NCBI RefSeq assembly: GCF_019285515.1
Contig: NZ_CP079095.1
Span: forward strand, 1,426,001-1,490,000
Source: Methylococcus sp. Mc7
GTDB lineage: Bacteria; Pseudomonadota; Gammaproteobacteria; Methylococcales; Methylococcaceae
Direction: 5' to 3'
Length of the DNA: 64,000 bases
This document shows positions 63,540 through 64,000 of the stretch, piece after piece. Position 1 is the first letter of the stretch. Each line of letters begins with the position of its first letter. Below the pieces are notes generated by a model, which saw only the letters and a program-made list of their open reading frames with translations, ran no database searches and had not been told where the DNA came from. The position numbers were made by a program, and so were the translations under genes.

Positions 63540-64000
63540 TCAGAGGGAGAGGATGTCCAGTCCGGCTCCGCGCTCCGGCGCCGCGTCCGCAGTGTCGCGG
63601 AGGGATTCGAGACCCGCGAAGTCGAACAGCTTGGCATCGGCGAGCTGCGAGGGGGCGACGTTCTGGAGCGCGGTGAACAGGGTTTCGACCCGGCCCGGAT
63701 GGCGCTTTTCCCAATCCTTGAGCATGGCTTTCATGGCCTGGCGCTGGAGGTTTTCCTGCGAGCCGCAAAGATTGCAGGGGATGATGGGGAAGGCGCGGAT
63801 CCTGGCGTATTCGGCGATGTCTTCCTCCTTGCAATAGGCCAGCGGCCGGATCACGATGTGGCGGCGGTCGTCGCTGAGCAGCTTGGGCGGCATGGCTTTC
63901 AAGGTGCCGCCGTAGAACAGGTTCAGGAAGAACGTTTCCAGGATGTCGTCGCGATGGTGTCCCAGGGCGATCTTGGTGATGCCGTTGTCGGCCGCGTAGC
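63540..64000 (-). CDS. ttcA: tRNA 2-thiocytidine synthetase TtcA (3' part)
   Basis: The gene enters from beyond the right edge; 153 codons plus the stop are visible. [20 protein letters not shown] and [19 protein letters not shown] are TtcA landmarks; the second has two of the Fe-S-binding Cys (CNLC). It thiolates C32 of certain tRNAs using ATP and sulfur from IscS, which is encoded 2 kb away. The PP-loop lies outside the window. Confidence 0.92.
   Translation of the reverse strand, partial: YAADNGITKIALGHHRDDILETFFLNLFYGGTLKAMPPKLLSDDRRHIVIRPLAYCKEEDIAEYARIRAFPIIPCNLCGSQENLQRQAMKAMLKDWEKRHPGRVETLFTALQNVAPSQLADAKLFDFAGLESLRDTADAAPERGAGLDILSL

Overview
The window is about 64 kb of high-GC chromosomal DNA from a gammaproteobacterium. 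Gene order supports this: ndk-rlmN-pilW-hisS-yfgM-bamB-der, rnfABCDGE-nth, iscR-iscS-iscA/erpA, aceE-aceF-lpd and zwf-pgl are all laid out as in that class. Base composition and the accessory genes (HAF-repeat, RTX and EF-hand exported proteins, an SmbP-like protein) would suit a Methylococcus-like methanotroph. No methane-oxidation gene lies in the window, so genus is inference only.

Region by region: 0.4-6.3 kb carries an exported HAF/PKD-repeat protein, RlpA, then zwf-pgl (oxidative pentose phosphate entry). 6.3-9.8 kb (minus strand) carries a YigZ protein, a D-2-hydroxyacid dehydrogenase, an EamA transporter preceded by what looks like a ribosome-controlled transcription attenuator, and a stand-alone urate-hydroxylase-type membrane domain. 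9.9-17.1 kb is an accessory stretch: a frameshifted LprI-like relic, a GlcG/HbpS protein, AraC and winged-helix regulators, a diguanylate cyclase, a MITE-like repeat, small orphan genes and a secreted RTX-repeat protein.

17.45-31.2 kb is an integrated filamentous phage (inovirus) of 13.7 kb, inserted in a tRNA-Pro(CGG) gene and bounded by a 47-bp perfect direct repeat. From left to right it has a ParD/ParE pair, duplicated small repressor-like proteins, a divergent promoter/operator, a run of unknown early genes, a non-coding block with three copies of a structured repeat, a candidate ssDNA-binding protein, two coat-like proteins (one with a long acidic tail), minor coat proteins including a 23-residue one, a gpIII-like adhesin, a Zot/gpI assembly ATPase, a candidate origin, a replication initiator, an excisionase-like protein and a tyrosine integrase. 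Integrase 3'-end relics beside attL show that the same tRNA has been targeted before.

31.2-46.7 kb returns to the core genome: ispB, an aminotransferase, an SmbP-like protein, thiE, the pyruvate dehydrogenase operon, an EF-hand protein next to a two-component system whose kinase has an in-frame TGA at a likely Trp codon, and a cation/proton antiporter. 46.9-64 kb holds tRNA-Thr, nth with the Rnf complex, the der-to-ndk housekeeping cluster, a short Fe-S assembly cluster lacking iscU, two membrane proteins and the 3' part of ttcA.
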